A stretch of DNA of 64,000 bases from Variovorax sp. PAMC28562 (GTDB taxonomy: Bacteria; Pseudomonadota; Gammaproteobacteria; Burkholderiales; Burkholderiaceae_C): positions 1,871,501 through 1,935,500 of the forward strand of contig NZ_CP060296.1 of the NCBI RefSeq assembly GCF_014303735.1, written 5' to 3'. A program made the translations under genes and the position numbers. Shown here in pieces: positions 48,013 through 56,668 of this stretch (the stretch's first letter is position 1; each line of letters begins with the position of its first letter). The notes beneath the pieces were generated by a model, which was not told where the DNA came from, made no database searches, and saw only the letters and a list, made by a program, of their open reading frames with translations.

Positions 48013-49854
48013 GTGAAGCGCGGCGTGTACTTCCTCGCCGCGCGATCGATCGCATTTTTTGTGGTGATTTGCGGGTTTTGGGGCACGGCAAATGCGACGG
48101 TCGAACCACTCGAACTGCGGGCCGGCCGCATAGAGACAACCGTCGAGGGCGTCACGCGAGAGGGCTTGGTAGCGCTGCCCTACAACTGGGACAGGCAGCA
48201 TCTCGGCAAGGCGGGCTTCGCGACCTTCGATCTGCCTTTCACGCTGGACACCGCGCCTGAAAGTCCCTGGGGCATCTTTATTCCCCGCACCGGCAACGTC
48301 TTTGAAGTTCGGCTCAACGGTGCCTTGCTGCAGGTCTACGGCAACCTCGATCGGGGCAACGGCCCCGACTACGCGAAGGCACCGATCTACATGGCCGTGC
48401 CGGGGCGCCTGCTGCACGCAGGCGACAACCTGCTGCAGGTGCGCATCCGCGCCGACAGCGGGCGTCGCGGCGGGTTGTCGGTTGTTACGCTCGGGCCGGC
48501 CGTACCGGTACGAACGCAGCTTTTTGAAACCGCCTACGCCTGGCGCTTTACCGGCTCGGTGCTGCTGATGGCGTTCAGTCTCATCGTGGGGGGCATCGCG
48601 CTGTCGTTGTGGCTGACGCAGGTCGACACCAGCGTGCCCGGCGGCCGGCGCGAGGGTCTTTATCTGTGGGCCGCGCTGGCGGAGTTTTGCTGGGCTTTGC
48701 GCGTGGCCGATGGCGTAGTCGTCGAGCCGCCGATGTCGTGGGGGCCATGGGGTGTGCTCATGGCGTTGTGCTATGCCGGCTGGGTCGCATCCGCGATGAT
48801 GTTCTGCTACCACCTGGCCGACTGGGCCCGACATGCCCGCACGCGCTGGGCGCGCTGGGCCATGGCGGCCATCGTCCTCGGCACGCTCGTGTTTTCGTGG
48901 TTGTCCATGGCCACCGACAAACCGGCTTGGTTGACCCGCTGGCTGGCGGTGGAAATCGCGATGGTCGTCGTATTTGTCGCCTCTTTTACGGTTGCCACGC
49001 TGCGCCGGCCGCAGACCGGAAGCCTGCTCGTGATGCTGGCCGCGCTGGCGACGGTCGCCTTTGGCACGCGCGACTGGATCGTGATCCGGCTCAGCGATTC
49101 GTACGGTGAAACGACCTGGGTCCGCTACTCGTCGGTGTTCTTCGGCGTGGCCCTGCTGCTGATCGTGCTGCAGCGCTTTCGGGCGGCGAGCGCAGAGGCG
49201 CGCGGCTGGGTGACGACGCTGGCTGCGCGCGTGGCCGAGCGGGAACAGGAACTCGAGTCGACCTACGGCAAGCTAGAAAAGGTGGCGCGGGAACAGGCGC
49301 GCACTCACGAGCGCGAGCGCATCTTGCGGGACATGCATGACGGCGTCGGCTCGCACATCAGCGCTGCGATCCGTCAGCTGCAGTCGGGCCAGGCGAGCGA
49401 TGCCGAGGTGCTGCGCACCCTGCGCGATTCGCTCGACCAACTCAAACTGTCGATCGACTCGATCCATCTGCCGCCGGGCGATGTCGGCGCGCTGCTGGCG
49501 GGCATGCGCTATCGCATGACGCCACGCTTCAAGGCATCGGGCATCGCGCTCGAATGGGCTGTCGACGACGTGGCGTCGGTGGCCGGGCTCGATGGGCAGG
49601 CGATGCGGCAGGTCCAGCTTTTGTTATTCGAGGCGATCTCCAATGTGCTGCAGCATTCGGGCGCCAGCACGTTGCGACTCGAAGCAGCGATGCACGGCGC
49701 CGTACTTCGATTGCACGTGATCGACAACGGCTGCGGTTTCGATGCAGCGCAAGTACCGCGGTCGCTCGGCCAGCGCGCTGCGGCCCTGGGCGTGGCGCTG
49801 TTGCTCGAAAGCCGACCGGGGCGCACTGTCGTCTCGCTTGAATTCATCGGTTGA
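48013..49854 (+). CDS. Sensor histidine kinase with 7TM-type sensor region
   Basis: A 613-residue inner-membrane kinase, GTG start. A signal-like helix (about 9-28) precedes a periplasmic domain of roughly 140 residues (DLPFTLDTAPESPWGIFIPRTG). Seven hydrophobic helices cover about 178-385, recalling 7TMR-DISM sensors. The HisKA_3 H-box RDMHDGVGSHISAAIRQL has the phospho-acceptor His442, and the HATPase shows VIDNGCGFDAAQV. The NarX/DesK-like DHp matches the NarL-type regulator upstream. The ligand is unknown. Confidence 0.9.
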   Translation: MKRGVYFLAARSIAFFVVICGFWGTANATVEPLELRAGRIETTVEGVTREGLVALPYNWDRQHLGKAGFATFDLPFTLDTAPESPWGIFIPRTGNVFEVRLNGALLQVYGNLDRGNGPDYAKAPIYMAVPGRLLHAGDNLLQVRIRADSGRRGGLSVVTLGPAVPVRTQLFETAYAWRFTGSVLLMAFSLIVGGIALSLWLTQVDTSVPGGRREGLYLWAALAEFCWALRVADGVVVEPPMSWGPWGVLMALCYAGWVASAMMFCYHLADWARHARTRWARWAMAAIVLGTLVFSWLSMATDKPAWLTRWLAVEIAMVVVFVASFTVATLRRPQTGSLLVMLAALATVAFGTRDWIVIRLSDSYGETTWVRYSSVFFGVALLLIVLQRFRAASAEARGWVTTLAARVAEREQELESTYGKLEKVAREQARTHERERILRDMHDGVGSHISAAIRQLQSGQASDAEVLRTLRDSLDQLKLSIDSIHLPPGDVGALLAGMRYRMTPRFKASGIALEWAVDDVASVAGLDGQAMRQVQLLLFEAISNVLQHSGASTLRLEAAMHGAVLRLHVIDNGCGFDAAQVPRSLGQRAAALGVALLLESRPGRTVVSLEFIG

Positions 49855-49893
49855 GGGCCGGTGGGGCCCGGCAGGCGCGGATAATCCGCGGCC

Positions 49894-51048
49894 ATGTCAG
49901 CCGTGTTCAACCAGCCCTCGTTCGCGCGCCGCATCGCGCCTATTTTTCAGGGCTTCGACGGCTTTCTGGCCTTTGCCGTGTTTTTGCTCGCGTGCGCTGG
50001 GCTGCTGACGATGTATTCGTCGGGCTACGACCATGGGTCCCGCTTCATGGACCACGGCCGCAACATGATCCTGGCCGGTTTCATCATGTTCGTGGTGGCG
50101 CAAATTCCGCCGCAACGGCTCATGAGCTGCGCGGTGCCGCTCTACACCTTGGGCGTTGCGCTGCTCATTGCGGTGGCGGTATTCGGGCTGACCAAGAAGG
50201 GCGCCAAGCGCTGGCTCAATGTCGGCTTCGTGATACAGCCGAGCGAGATTCTGAAGATCGCCATGCCGTTGATGCTGGCCTGGTGGTTCCAGCGCCGCGA
50301 AGGTCAGCTGCGACCGCTCGATTTCGCGGTGGCGACCATCCTCCTGGTGGTGCCGGTCGGCCTTATCGTGAAGCAACCCGACCTGGGCACCGCGTTGCTG
50401 GTGCTGTCGGCCGGGCTGTCGGTGATTTTCTTCGCTGGCCTGTCCTGGAAATTGATATTGCCGCCGTTCCTCATCGGGCTCGTCGCCGTGGCCCTGATCG
50501 TCGGCTATGAGTCGACGCTGTGCGCCGACGGCTTCGACTGGCGCGTGCTGCACGACTACCAGAAGCAGCGCATCTGCACGCTGCTCGATCCGGGCAAAGA
50601 CCCGCTCGGCAAAGGCTTTCACATCATCCAGGGAATGATCGCGATTGGCGCAGGTGGCGTCGGCGGGAAAGGTTTCATGCAGGGCACTCAGACGCACCTG
50701 GAGTTCATCCCCGAGCGCACCACCGACTTCATCTTTGCCGCGTACTCGGAGGAATTCGGGCTGGCCGGCAACCTCTTTTTGATCGCATCCTTCATCTTCT
50801 TGATCTTCCGCGGTCTCGCGATTGCGTCGGACGCACCCACCCTGTTTTCGCGATTGCTGGCAGGCGCCATCACGCTGATCTTTTTCACTTACGCCTTCGT
50901 CAACATGGGCATGGTCAGCGGCATCCTGCCCGTCGTCGGTGTCCCGCTCCCTTTCATCAGCTATGGCGGCACCGCCATGGTCACGCTTGGCCTAGGCCTG
51001 GGCATCCTGATGTCGATTTCGCGCGCCAAACGCTTGATGCAGACCTGA
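49894..51048 (+). CDS. rodA: Peptidoglycan polymerase RodA (MrdB)
   Basis: A 384-residue SEDS glycosyltransferase for cylindrical wall growth, with roughly ten membrane helices. Family segments are GAKRWLNVGFVIQPSEILKIAMP, KQPDLGTALLVLSAG, HLEFIPERTTDFIFAAYSEEFGLAGN and GVPLPFISYGGTAMVTLG. It differs from FtsW (26843-28144) by lacking the long N-terminal tail. mreBCD and mrdA are not in the window. GATAAT lies eight bases before the ATG with no Shine-Dalgarno. Confidence 0.94.
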   Translation: MSAVFNQPSFARRIAPIFQGFDGFLAFAVFLLACAGLLTMYSSGYDHGSRFMDHGRNMILAGFIMFVVAQIPPQRLMSCAVPLYTLGVALLIAVAVFGLTKKGAKRWLNVGFVIQPSEILKIAMPLMLAWWFQRREGQLRPLDFAVATILLVVPVGLIVKQPDLGTALLVLSAGLSVIFFAGLSWKLILPPFLIGLVAVALIVGYESTLCADGFDWRVLHDYQKQRICTLLDPGKDPLGKGFHIIQGMIAIGAGGVGGKGFMQGTQTHLEFIPERTTDFIFAAYSEEFGLAGNLFLIASFIFLIFRGLAIASDAPTLFSRLLAGAITLIFFTYAFVNMGMVSGILPVVGVPLPFISYGGTAMVTLGLGLGILMSISRAKRLMQT

Positions 51049-51113
51049 CCGCGCCGTAGGTTGGCGGTCTGTGGGTGAGATGCCGTGAAACCGGCTCTGC
51101 CGCGCGACTGGCA

Positions 51114-51197
51114 TCGCCCCCGGTAGGGCGCGAGCCAAGTACTCCCCGGTAGAGGGAGGGCGAAGCGACACGAAGTGCGCGCCGCCCCTGGGGGCGA
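51114..51197. repeat. 84-base element with 8-bp terminal inverted repeats
   Basis: TCGCCCCC (51114-51121) and GGGGGCGA (51190-51197) are perfect inverted ends. Inside, CCCCGGTAG occurs twice, at 51118 and 51144 (26 apart). It fills most of the 162-base gap between rodA and tldD and contains no gene. The structure is like a small dispersed intergenic repeat, but no second copy is in this window. Confidence 0.45.
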
Positions 51198-51210
51198 GCA
51201 ATAATGCCCG

Positions 51211-52671
51211 ATGATCTCTCGCGAACCCACCATCGAGCGCCTCGCCACGGCGCAATCGTTGCTTCTCACGCCCTTCGGCCTCGACGAATCGCACCTGACC
51301 AAAGCGCTCGGCGAAATCACCTCCTACGGTGTCGACGACGCAGATCTCTACTTCCAGTACACCCGCAGCGAAGGTTGGAGCCTGGAAGAAGGCATCGTCA
51401 AGACCGGCAGCTTCAGCATCGACCAGGGCGTCGGCGTCCGAGCTGTCAGCGGTGAAAAAACCGCGTTCGCGTATTCGGACGACATTTCAGAAGCGTCGCT
51501 GCTCGACGCGGCGCGCACCGTGCGTTCGATCTCAGCCTCGGGCCGTACGGGTCGCGCCAAGACGCCTTCCCGCAAGGTCGCATCGAGCCGCTCGCTCTAC
51601 GCTGGCGTCGACCCGATCTCCACGCTCGACAGCGCAACCAAGGTGGCCTTGCTCGGCAAAGTCGAAAAGCTGGCGCGTTCGCGCGATCCGCGCATTGCGC
51701 AGGTCATGGCCGGACTCGCAAGCGAATACGACGTGGTGCTGGTGGCACGTGCCGACGGCACGCTGGCGGCCGATGTGCGCCCACTGGTGCGTCTTTCCGT
51801 GACCGTGATCGCGGAGCAGAACGGCCGCCGCGAAATCGGCTCCGGCGGCGGTGGCGGGCGCTTCGGGCTCGCCTACTTCGACGACGAACACATCGCCGAA
51901 TATGTCGACCAAGCCGTCAAGGCGGCGCTCACGAATCTCGAAGCTCGGCCCGCACCGGCCGGTGAAATGACCGTCGTGCTCGGCCCGGGCTGGCCCGGCA
52001 TCCTGCTGCACGAGGCCATTGGCCACGGGCTCGAAGGCGACTTCAACCGCAAGGGATCGAGCGCGTTCTCGGGCCGCATCGGCGAGCGCGTGGCGGCCAA
52101 GGGCGTGACCGTGCTCGACGACGGCACCATCGCCGACCGCCGCGGTTCACTCAATGTCGACGACGAAGGCAACGCCAGCCAGCGCAACGTGCTGATCGAA
52201 GATGGCATCCTGAAGGGTTACATCCAGGATTCGATGAATGCGCGCCTGATGAAGGTCAAGCCCACCGGCAACGGCCGCCGCGAAAGCTACGCGCATGTGC
52301 CAATGCCGCGCATGACCAACACCTACATGCTGGGCGGCGACAAGGACCCGAAGGAGATCGTCGCCAGCATCAAGAAGGGTCTGTACGCCACTAACTTCGG
52401 CGGCGGCCAGGTCGACATTACGAGCGGCAAGTTCGTCTTCTCGGCGAGCGAGGCTTACTGGGTCGAGAACGGCAAGATCCAGTACCCGGTGAAGGGCGCG
52501 ACCATCGTGGGCAACGGCCCTGACGCACTCACGCGCGTCACGATGATCGGCGATGACATGGCGCTGGACTCGGGTGTCGGCACCTGCGGCAAGGAAGGCC
52601 AGAGCGTGCCGGTCGGCGTCGGCCAGCCGACGTTGCGCATCGATGGGCTCACGGTCGGTGGCACGGCCTGA
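51211..52671 (+). CDS. tldD: Metalloprotease TldD
   Basis: A 486-residue zinc metalloprotease subunit that acts with TldE (PmbA) in peptide degradation and microcin/antitoxin processing. The metal motif LLHEAIGHGLEGDFNRKG (HExxxH) lies near residue 270. Other family segments are DDADLYFQYTRSEGWSLEEG and TSGKFVFSASEAYWVENGKI. pmbA is not in this window. AATAAT stands five bases before the ATG, and no Shine-Dalgarno is seen. Confidence 0.94.
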   Translation: MISREPTIERLATAQSLLLTPFGLDESHLTKALGEITSYGVDDADLYFQYTRSEGWSLEEGIVKTGSFSIDQGVGVRAVSGEKTAFAYSDDISEASLLDAARTVRSISASGRTGRAKTPSRKVASSRSLYAGVDPISTLDSATKVALLGKVEKLARSRDPRIAQVMAGLASEYDVVLVARADGTLAADVRPLVRLSVTVIAEQNGRREIGSGGGGGRFGLAYFDDEHIAEYVDQAVKAALTNLEARPAPAGEMTVVLGPGWPGILLHEAIGHGLEGDFNRKGSSAFSGRIGERVAAKGVTVLDDGTIADRRGSLNVDDEGNASQRNVLIEDGILKGYIQDSMNARLMKVKPTGNGRRESYAHVPMPRMTNTYMLGGDKDPKEIVASIKKGLYATNFGGGQVDITSGKFVFSASEAYWVENGKIQYPVKGATIVGNGPDALTRVTMIGDDMALDSGVGTCGKEGQSVPVGVGQPTLRIDGLTVGGTA

Positions 52672-52721
52672 CGCGCCAGCGTCACGTCGTTCTGAAAAAC
52701 CCTGTGCTACATTTCCTCTCC

Positions 52722-52796
52722 ATGTCTCTGCGCACCGCATTCTATTTTTCGTACTTTTGGTTCCGGATCTCCGGCGGCCCAGAGGCGAGCGCGTAA
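52722..52796 (+). CDS. Aromatic leader peptide of the DAHP synthase attenuator
   Basis: A 24-codon frame, ATG 52722 to TAA 52794, has the eight-codon run Phe-Tyr-Phe-Ser-Tyr-Phe-Trp-Phe (52740-52763): four Phe, two Tyr and one Trp in eight codons. This is the composition of a regulatory leader peptide that makes ribosomes stall when charged aromatic tRNAs are scarce. It is followed by exact pairing segments and a terminator before the aroG-type gene. The codons after the run (CGG ATC TCC GGC GGC) encode the RNA structures. Confidence 0.85.
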   Translation: MSLRTAFYFSYFWFRISGGPEASA

Positions 52797-52826
52797 AGCA
52801 AACGTACACCCCTCCAAGACCGCCGG
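52763..52826 (+). promoter_or_regulatory. Attenuator segments 1-3 upstream of DAHP synthase
   Basis: Segment 1 CCGG (52763-52766) can pair with CCGG in segment 2 (52771-52774) as a small hairpin with loop ATCT. Segment 2 CCGGCGG (52771-52777) is perfectly complementary to CCGCCGG (52820-52826), the left arm of the terminator. A ribosome stalled on the aromatic codons (52740-52763) would cover segment 1, free segment 2, and let it capture the terminator arm, allowing read-through. Confidence 0.75.
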
Positions 52827-52850
52827 CGCTCACGCCCCGGCGGTTTTTTT
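52819..52850 (+). terminator. Attenuator terminator upstream of DAHP synthase
   Basis: ACCGCCGG (52819-52826) pairs with CCGGCGGT (52837-52844), an 8-bp GC-rich stem with a 10-base loop, followed by T 52844-52850. It ends 44 bases before the structural gene start, so it must be overridden for expression. Confidence 0.88.
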
Positions 52851-52894
52851 GTGCCCCTCGTTTTTCAATCAAGACTTCAGATCAGGAGCCCACG

Positions 52895-54013
52895 ATGACC
52901 CTTCCTACCGCCCGACCCAGCGACAGCTGGTATGCGACCGTCGAAAAGACCAGCAAGACCGACGACGAACGCATCAAGGACATCAACGTGCTGCCCCCTC
53001 CAGAACATCTGATCCGCTTTTTCCCGATCAGCGGCACCGCGACCGAAGCGCTCATTGCCGACACGCGGCGCAACATTCACAACATCATGGCTGGCAAGGA
53101 CGACCGGCTGCTGGTGGTCATGGGCCCGTGTTCCATTCACGATCCGGTCGCAGCGCTCGAGTACGCCAAGCGGCTGCAGGCGCAGCGTCTGAAGTACGCC
53201 GGAACGCTGGAGATCGTGATGCGCGTCTATTTCGAAAAGCCGCGCACCACGGTCGGCTGGAAAGGGCTCATCAACGACCCGTACCTCGACGAGAGTTTTC
53301 GGATCGACGAAGGCCTGCGGATCGCCCGGCAGCTGTTGATCGACATCAACCGGCTCGGTCTGCCTGCGGGCAGCGAGTTTCTCGACGTGATCTCGCCGCA
53401 GTACATCGGCGATCTGATTGCCTGGGGCGCGATCGGCGCACGCACGACGGAGAGCCAGGTGCATCGCGAGCTGGCATCGGGCTTGTCGGCACCGATCGGT
53501 TTCAAGAACGGAACGGACGGCAACATTCGCATTGCGACGGACGCCATTCAGGCGGCGGCGCGCGGCCATCACTTCTTGTCGGTGCACAAGAACGGCCAGG
53601 TCGCGATCGTGCAGACCAACGGCAATCGCGATTGCCATGTGATCTTGCGTGGCGGCAAGGCGCCTAACTACGACGCCGCCAGCGTGACGGCGGCCTGCGC
53701 CGACCTCATGGCCGCCGGCCTGCCGCCCACCTTGATGGTCGATTGCAGCCATGCCAACAGTTCCAAGCAGCACCAGAAACAGATCGACGTCGCCGCCGAC
53801 ATCGCGGGCCAGGTGGCGGGCGGTTCCAGCCAGGTGTTCGGTCTGATGATCGAAAGCCATCTGCAGCCCGGCGCTCAGAAGTTCACGCCCGGCAAGGACG
53901 AGTTGGCCGGGCTCGAATACGGCAAAAGCATCACCGATGCCTGCATCGGCTGGGATGATTCGGTTGGCGTGCTCGAGACGCTGTCGCAGGCGGTCAAGTC
54001 GCGTCGCGGCTGA
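52895..54013 (+). CDS. aroG: DAHP synthase, class I AroG/F/H type
   Basis: A 372-residue 3-deoxy-D-arabino-heptulosonate-7-phosphate synthase, first step of the shikimate pathway. ATG 52895 follows AGGAG (52884-52888). Longer in-frame codons upstream are the leader region. Motifs are VVMGPCSIHDP, MRVYFEKPRTTVGWKGLINDPYL, GARTTESQVHRELASGLSAPIGFKNGTDG and MVDCSHANSSK. Whether it is the Phe-, Tyr- or Trp-sensitive isozyme cannot be read. The leader contains codons for all three amino acids. Confidence 0.95.
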   Translation: MTLPTARPSDSWYATVEKTSKTDDERIKDINVLPPPEHLIRFFPISGTATEALIADTRRNIHNIMAGKDDRLLVVMGPCSIHDPVAALEYAKRLQAQRLKYAGTLEIVMRVYFEKPRTTVGWKGLINDPYLDESFRIDEGLRIARQLLIDINRLGLPAGSEFLDVISPQYIGDLIAWGAIGARTTESQVHRELASGLSAPIGFKNGTDGNIRIATDAIQAAARGHHFLSVHKNGQVAIVQTNGNRDCHVILRGGKAPNYDAASVTAACADLMAAGLPPTLMVDCSHANSSKQHQKQIDVAADIAGQVAGGSSQVFGLMIESHLQPGAQKFTPGKDELAGLEYGKSITDACIGWDDSVGVLETLSQAVKSRRG

Positions 54014-54052
54014 TCGGACTCTCAAAATCGATCCGGCCTCGACCGGATCAGG

Positions 54053-54562
54053 CTAGATCAGGCTGGCGAGGTCGGGCCAATGGTGGCGCATGGCCACGGC
54101 TTCGTCGCCGTCGCCGGCCATGAACGAAAAATCGGCGAAGTCGAAGCCCGGCGCGACCGTGCAGGCGACCAGCGTGTAGTCCCCCGTCGCGTGGCTCACG
54201 ATGGGCCGCGCCGCCTGCCACTGACCCGCTGGCACCACATGCTGCGGGCGGGTGCCGTGGACATCGACGGCGCCCAAGCGCACGTGCGCAGGCGCGGTTC
54301 GCAAGTTGGCGTCGCAAGTCCACAGTGCCAGCGGCACGCCTTCCAGGAACACCCAGACTTCGTCGGACAGCACGCGGTGCCAACGCGAATGCTGATGGGC
54401 CTCGAGCATGAAATAAATGGTCGTTAGCGCGCTGCGCGGCGGGCGGCCATCGACCGGCGTCGACACTGCGCCGGAGCGAAACGTCTCGCGATACCAGCCG
54501 CCTTCTGGGTGCGGCTGCAAATGCAGCGCTTCAATCAGCTGCTGCGCGCGGGTCAGCGTCAT
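54053..54562 (-). CDS. Cupin-family protein, DUF985 type
   Basis: A 169-residue beta-barrel protein of the cupin_5/DUF985 group. Conserved segments are LIEALHLQPHPEGGWYRETF, TTIYFMLEAHQHSRWHRV, DEVWVFLEG and GDYTLVACTVAPGFDFADF. His residues in HQHSRWH suggest a metal site. Related proteins have no settled function. It overlaps the mpl stop by four bases (ATGA), so they are co-transcribed. Confidence 0.85.
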   Translation of the reverse strand: MTLTRAQQLIEALHLQPHPEGGWYRETFRSGAVSTPVDGRPPRSALTTIYFMLEAHQHSRWHRVLSDEVWVFLEGVPLALWTCDANLRTAPAHVRLGAVDVHGTRPQHVVPAGQWQAARPIVSHATGDYTLVACTVAPGFDFADFSFMAGDGDEAVAMRHHWPDLASLI

Positions 54563-55986
54563 GCGGCGGCCCGCAGCGCGGCCAGTAATTTGTCGTGCAC
54601 GCCGCCGAATCCACCATTGCTCATGCAGACGATGTGATCGCCGGGTCGGACGGCGGAGACGATTTGCACCACCAGGGGATCGATCGCGCCGACCACGCGA
54701 GCTCGGTTGCCGAGCGGCACGAGCGCTGCGGCCGCATCCCAATCGAGTCCGGCGGTGTGGCAGAAAGCAAGATCGGCGGCTTCGAGACTCCACGGCAGCT
54801 GCGACGACATGGTCCCCAGCTTCATGGTGTTGCTGCGTGGCTCGAAGGCCGCGACGATGCGCTCGCCGGTCTTGCCCTGAATATCCAGCTGACGACGCAG
54901 GCCGTCGAGAGTGGTTCGAATGGCGGTGGGATGGTGCGCGAAGTCGTCGTAGACATGGATGTCGCCACCCGCGCGCGCGACCACGCCGCGCAATTCCATG
55001 CGGCGCCGCACGTTGTGGAAGGTCCCGAGCGCGGCCGCGGCGTCGTTCGGCGGCACGCCGACATGCTCGGCGGCGGCGATGGCGGCCAGCGCATTCATCT
55101 GGTTGTGCAGCCCCGACAGTTCCCATTCGACGCGCCCGACGACTTCGCCATGGCGGCGCACGTCGAAAGCGCTGTGCTCGCCGTCGGCCTGCCACTCGGC
55201 CCGCGCGCCCGCGCTGCGCACGGTGCCGATCGCACCGCCGAAGCGTGCGACCTCGCTCCAGCAGCCCTGCGCCAGCACGCGCTGCAGGCTGTCTTCGGTT
55301 GCATTCACCACCACGCGGCCAGTGCTTGGCACCGTCCGCACGAGGTGATGAAACTGCCTCTCGATCGCCGCGAGGTCATCGAAGATGTCGGCATGGTCGA
55401 ATTCCAGGTTGTTCAAGATGGCGGTGCGCGGTCGGTAATGAACGAACTTGCTGCGCTTGTCGAAAAACGCGGTGTCGTATTCATCGGCTTCGATGACAAA
55501 GGGCAAGTTCGAGCCCAGGCGTGCCGACACACCAAAATCGAGCGGCACACCACCGACGAGAAAGCCCGGCGCCCTGCCTGCGCGATCGAGAATCCACGCC
55601 AGCATCGACGTGGTCGTGGTCTTGCCGTGCGTGCCCGCCACCGCCAGCACATGGCGGCCCTGCAGCACGTTTTCAGCGAGCCATTGCGGGCCGCTCGTGT
55701 AGGGCGAACCGGCGTCGAGGATTGCTTCCATCAACGGAAACTTCGGCGTGCCGTCGGCCAGTCGAGCCCGTGAAACGACGTTGCCGACCACGAACATGTC
55801 GGGCGCCAGCGCCAGTTGGTCGGCCGAAAATCCTTCGATGAGATCGATGTCGAGCGCCCGCAGCTGGTCGCTCATTGGCGGATAGACGCCGGCGTCGCAG
55901 CCCGTCACGCGGTGACCGGCTTCGCGCGCCAAGGCGGCCACACCGCCCATGAAGGTGCCGCAGATGCCGAGAATGTGAATGTGCAT
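54559..55986 (-). CDS. mpl: UDP-MurNAc:L-Ala-gamma-D-Glu-meso-DAP ligase Mpl
   Basis: A 475-residue Mur-family ligase that joins recycled tripeptide to UDP-MurNAc in peptidoglycan recycling. N-terminal MHIHILGICGTFMGGVAALAREAGH, P-loop [19 protein letters not shown], and YDDFAHHPTAIRTTLDGLR are present. The HILGICGTFMGG start separates it from MurC (29253-30728). TAAAAT lies six bases upstream of the ATG with no Shine-Dalgarno. Confidence 0.95.
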   Translation of the reverse strand: MHIHILGICGTFMGGVAALAREAGHRVTGCDAGVYPPMSDQLRALDIDLIEGFSADQLALAPDMFVVGNVVSRARLADGTPKFPLMEAILDAGSPYTSGPQWLAENVLQGRHVLAVAGTHGKTTTTSMLAWILDRAGRAPGFLVGGVPLDFGVSARLGSNLPFVIEADEYDTAFFDKRSKFVHYRPRTAILNNLEFDHADIFDDLAAIERQFHHLVRTVPSTGRVVVNATEDSLQRVLAQGCWSEVARFGGAIGTVRSAGARAEWQADGEHSAFDVRRHGEVVGRVEWELSGLHNQMNALAAIAAAEHVGVPPNDAAAALGTFHNVRRRMELRGVVARAGGDIHVYDDFAHHPTAIRTTLDGLRRQLDIQGKTGERIVAAFEPRSNTMKLGTMSSQLPWSLEAADLAFCHTAGLDWDAAAALVPLGNRARVVGAIDPLVVQIVSAVRPGDHIVCMSNGGFGGVHDKLLAALRAAA

Positions 55987-56074
55987 CGACTGATTTTATG
56001 GACGGCGCCCGCAGCGCATCTGCGGGGCTTCTTCGGGGCTTCTTCAAACGGCACTCTCCGGGCAAAATGATTCG

Positions 56075-56668
56075 ATGGACATGTCCAAGCGCGAAATCGC
56101 AGCGACCGCGGCCCGCCTCGTCGTCGAGGAGGGGCTGGAGTACGGGCCGGCCAAACGCCGTGCCTTGCGCGAGATGGGTTTGCCGAGCCGGACTTCGCTG
56201 CCCAACAACGACGAGGTCGAGGTCGAGGTTCGTGACTACATCCAGCTCTTTTGCGCCGATACGCAGCCCAAAGAGCTCCATGCGTTGCGCATGCTGGCAC
56301 TGGAGTGGATGGAGCGCATGTCGGCTTTCCGTCCGCACGTAGGTGGTGCGGTGTGGCACGGCACGGCAACGCGCCTTTCGGATATTTATGTCCAGCTTTT
56401 CTGCGACGATTCCAAGTCGGCCGAGATCGCGCTGATCGACCATCACGTCGACTACCAGCCCCGCACGGTTACCGGCTTTCACGGCGAGCAAGTCGAGGCG
56501 CTCAGCGTGCACGCGTCGAGCCTTGCACTTGGCGAAGACATCGGCGTGCACCTGCTGGTCTACGATCTCGACAACTTGCGCGGCGCACTGAAGCCGGATG
56601 CGCAGGGGCGTACGCCGCGTGGCGACGTGACGGGATTGCGGCGCCTCATTGAAAAGGATTCGGGATGA
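56075..56668 (+). CDS. Conserved hypothetical protein
   Basis: A 197-residue soluble protein with no signal or membrane helix. The N-terminus (REIAATAARLVVEEGLEYGPAKRRALREMG) looks helical, the middle has HALRMLALEWMERM and the C-terminal half is mixed beta (VHLLVYDLDNLRG). I do not recognise a family. Codon use matches neighbours. It overlaps the TlpA-like gene by four bases (ATGA), implying coupled expression. A second start, ATG 56081, is possible. CAAAAT sits six bases before the first ATG. Confidence 0.7.
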   Translation: MDMSKREIAATAARLVVEEGLEYGPAKRRALREMGLPSRTSLPNNDEVEVEVRDYIQLFCADTQPKELHALRMLALEWMERMSAFRPHVGGAVWHGTATRLSDIYVQLFCDDSKSAEIALIDHHVDYQPRTVTGFHGEQVEALSVHASSLALGEDIGVHLLVYDLDNLRGALKPDAQGRTPRGDVTGLRRLIEKDSG

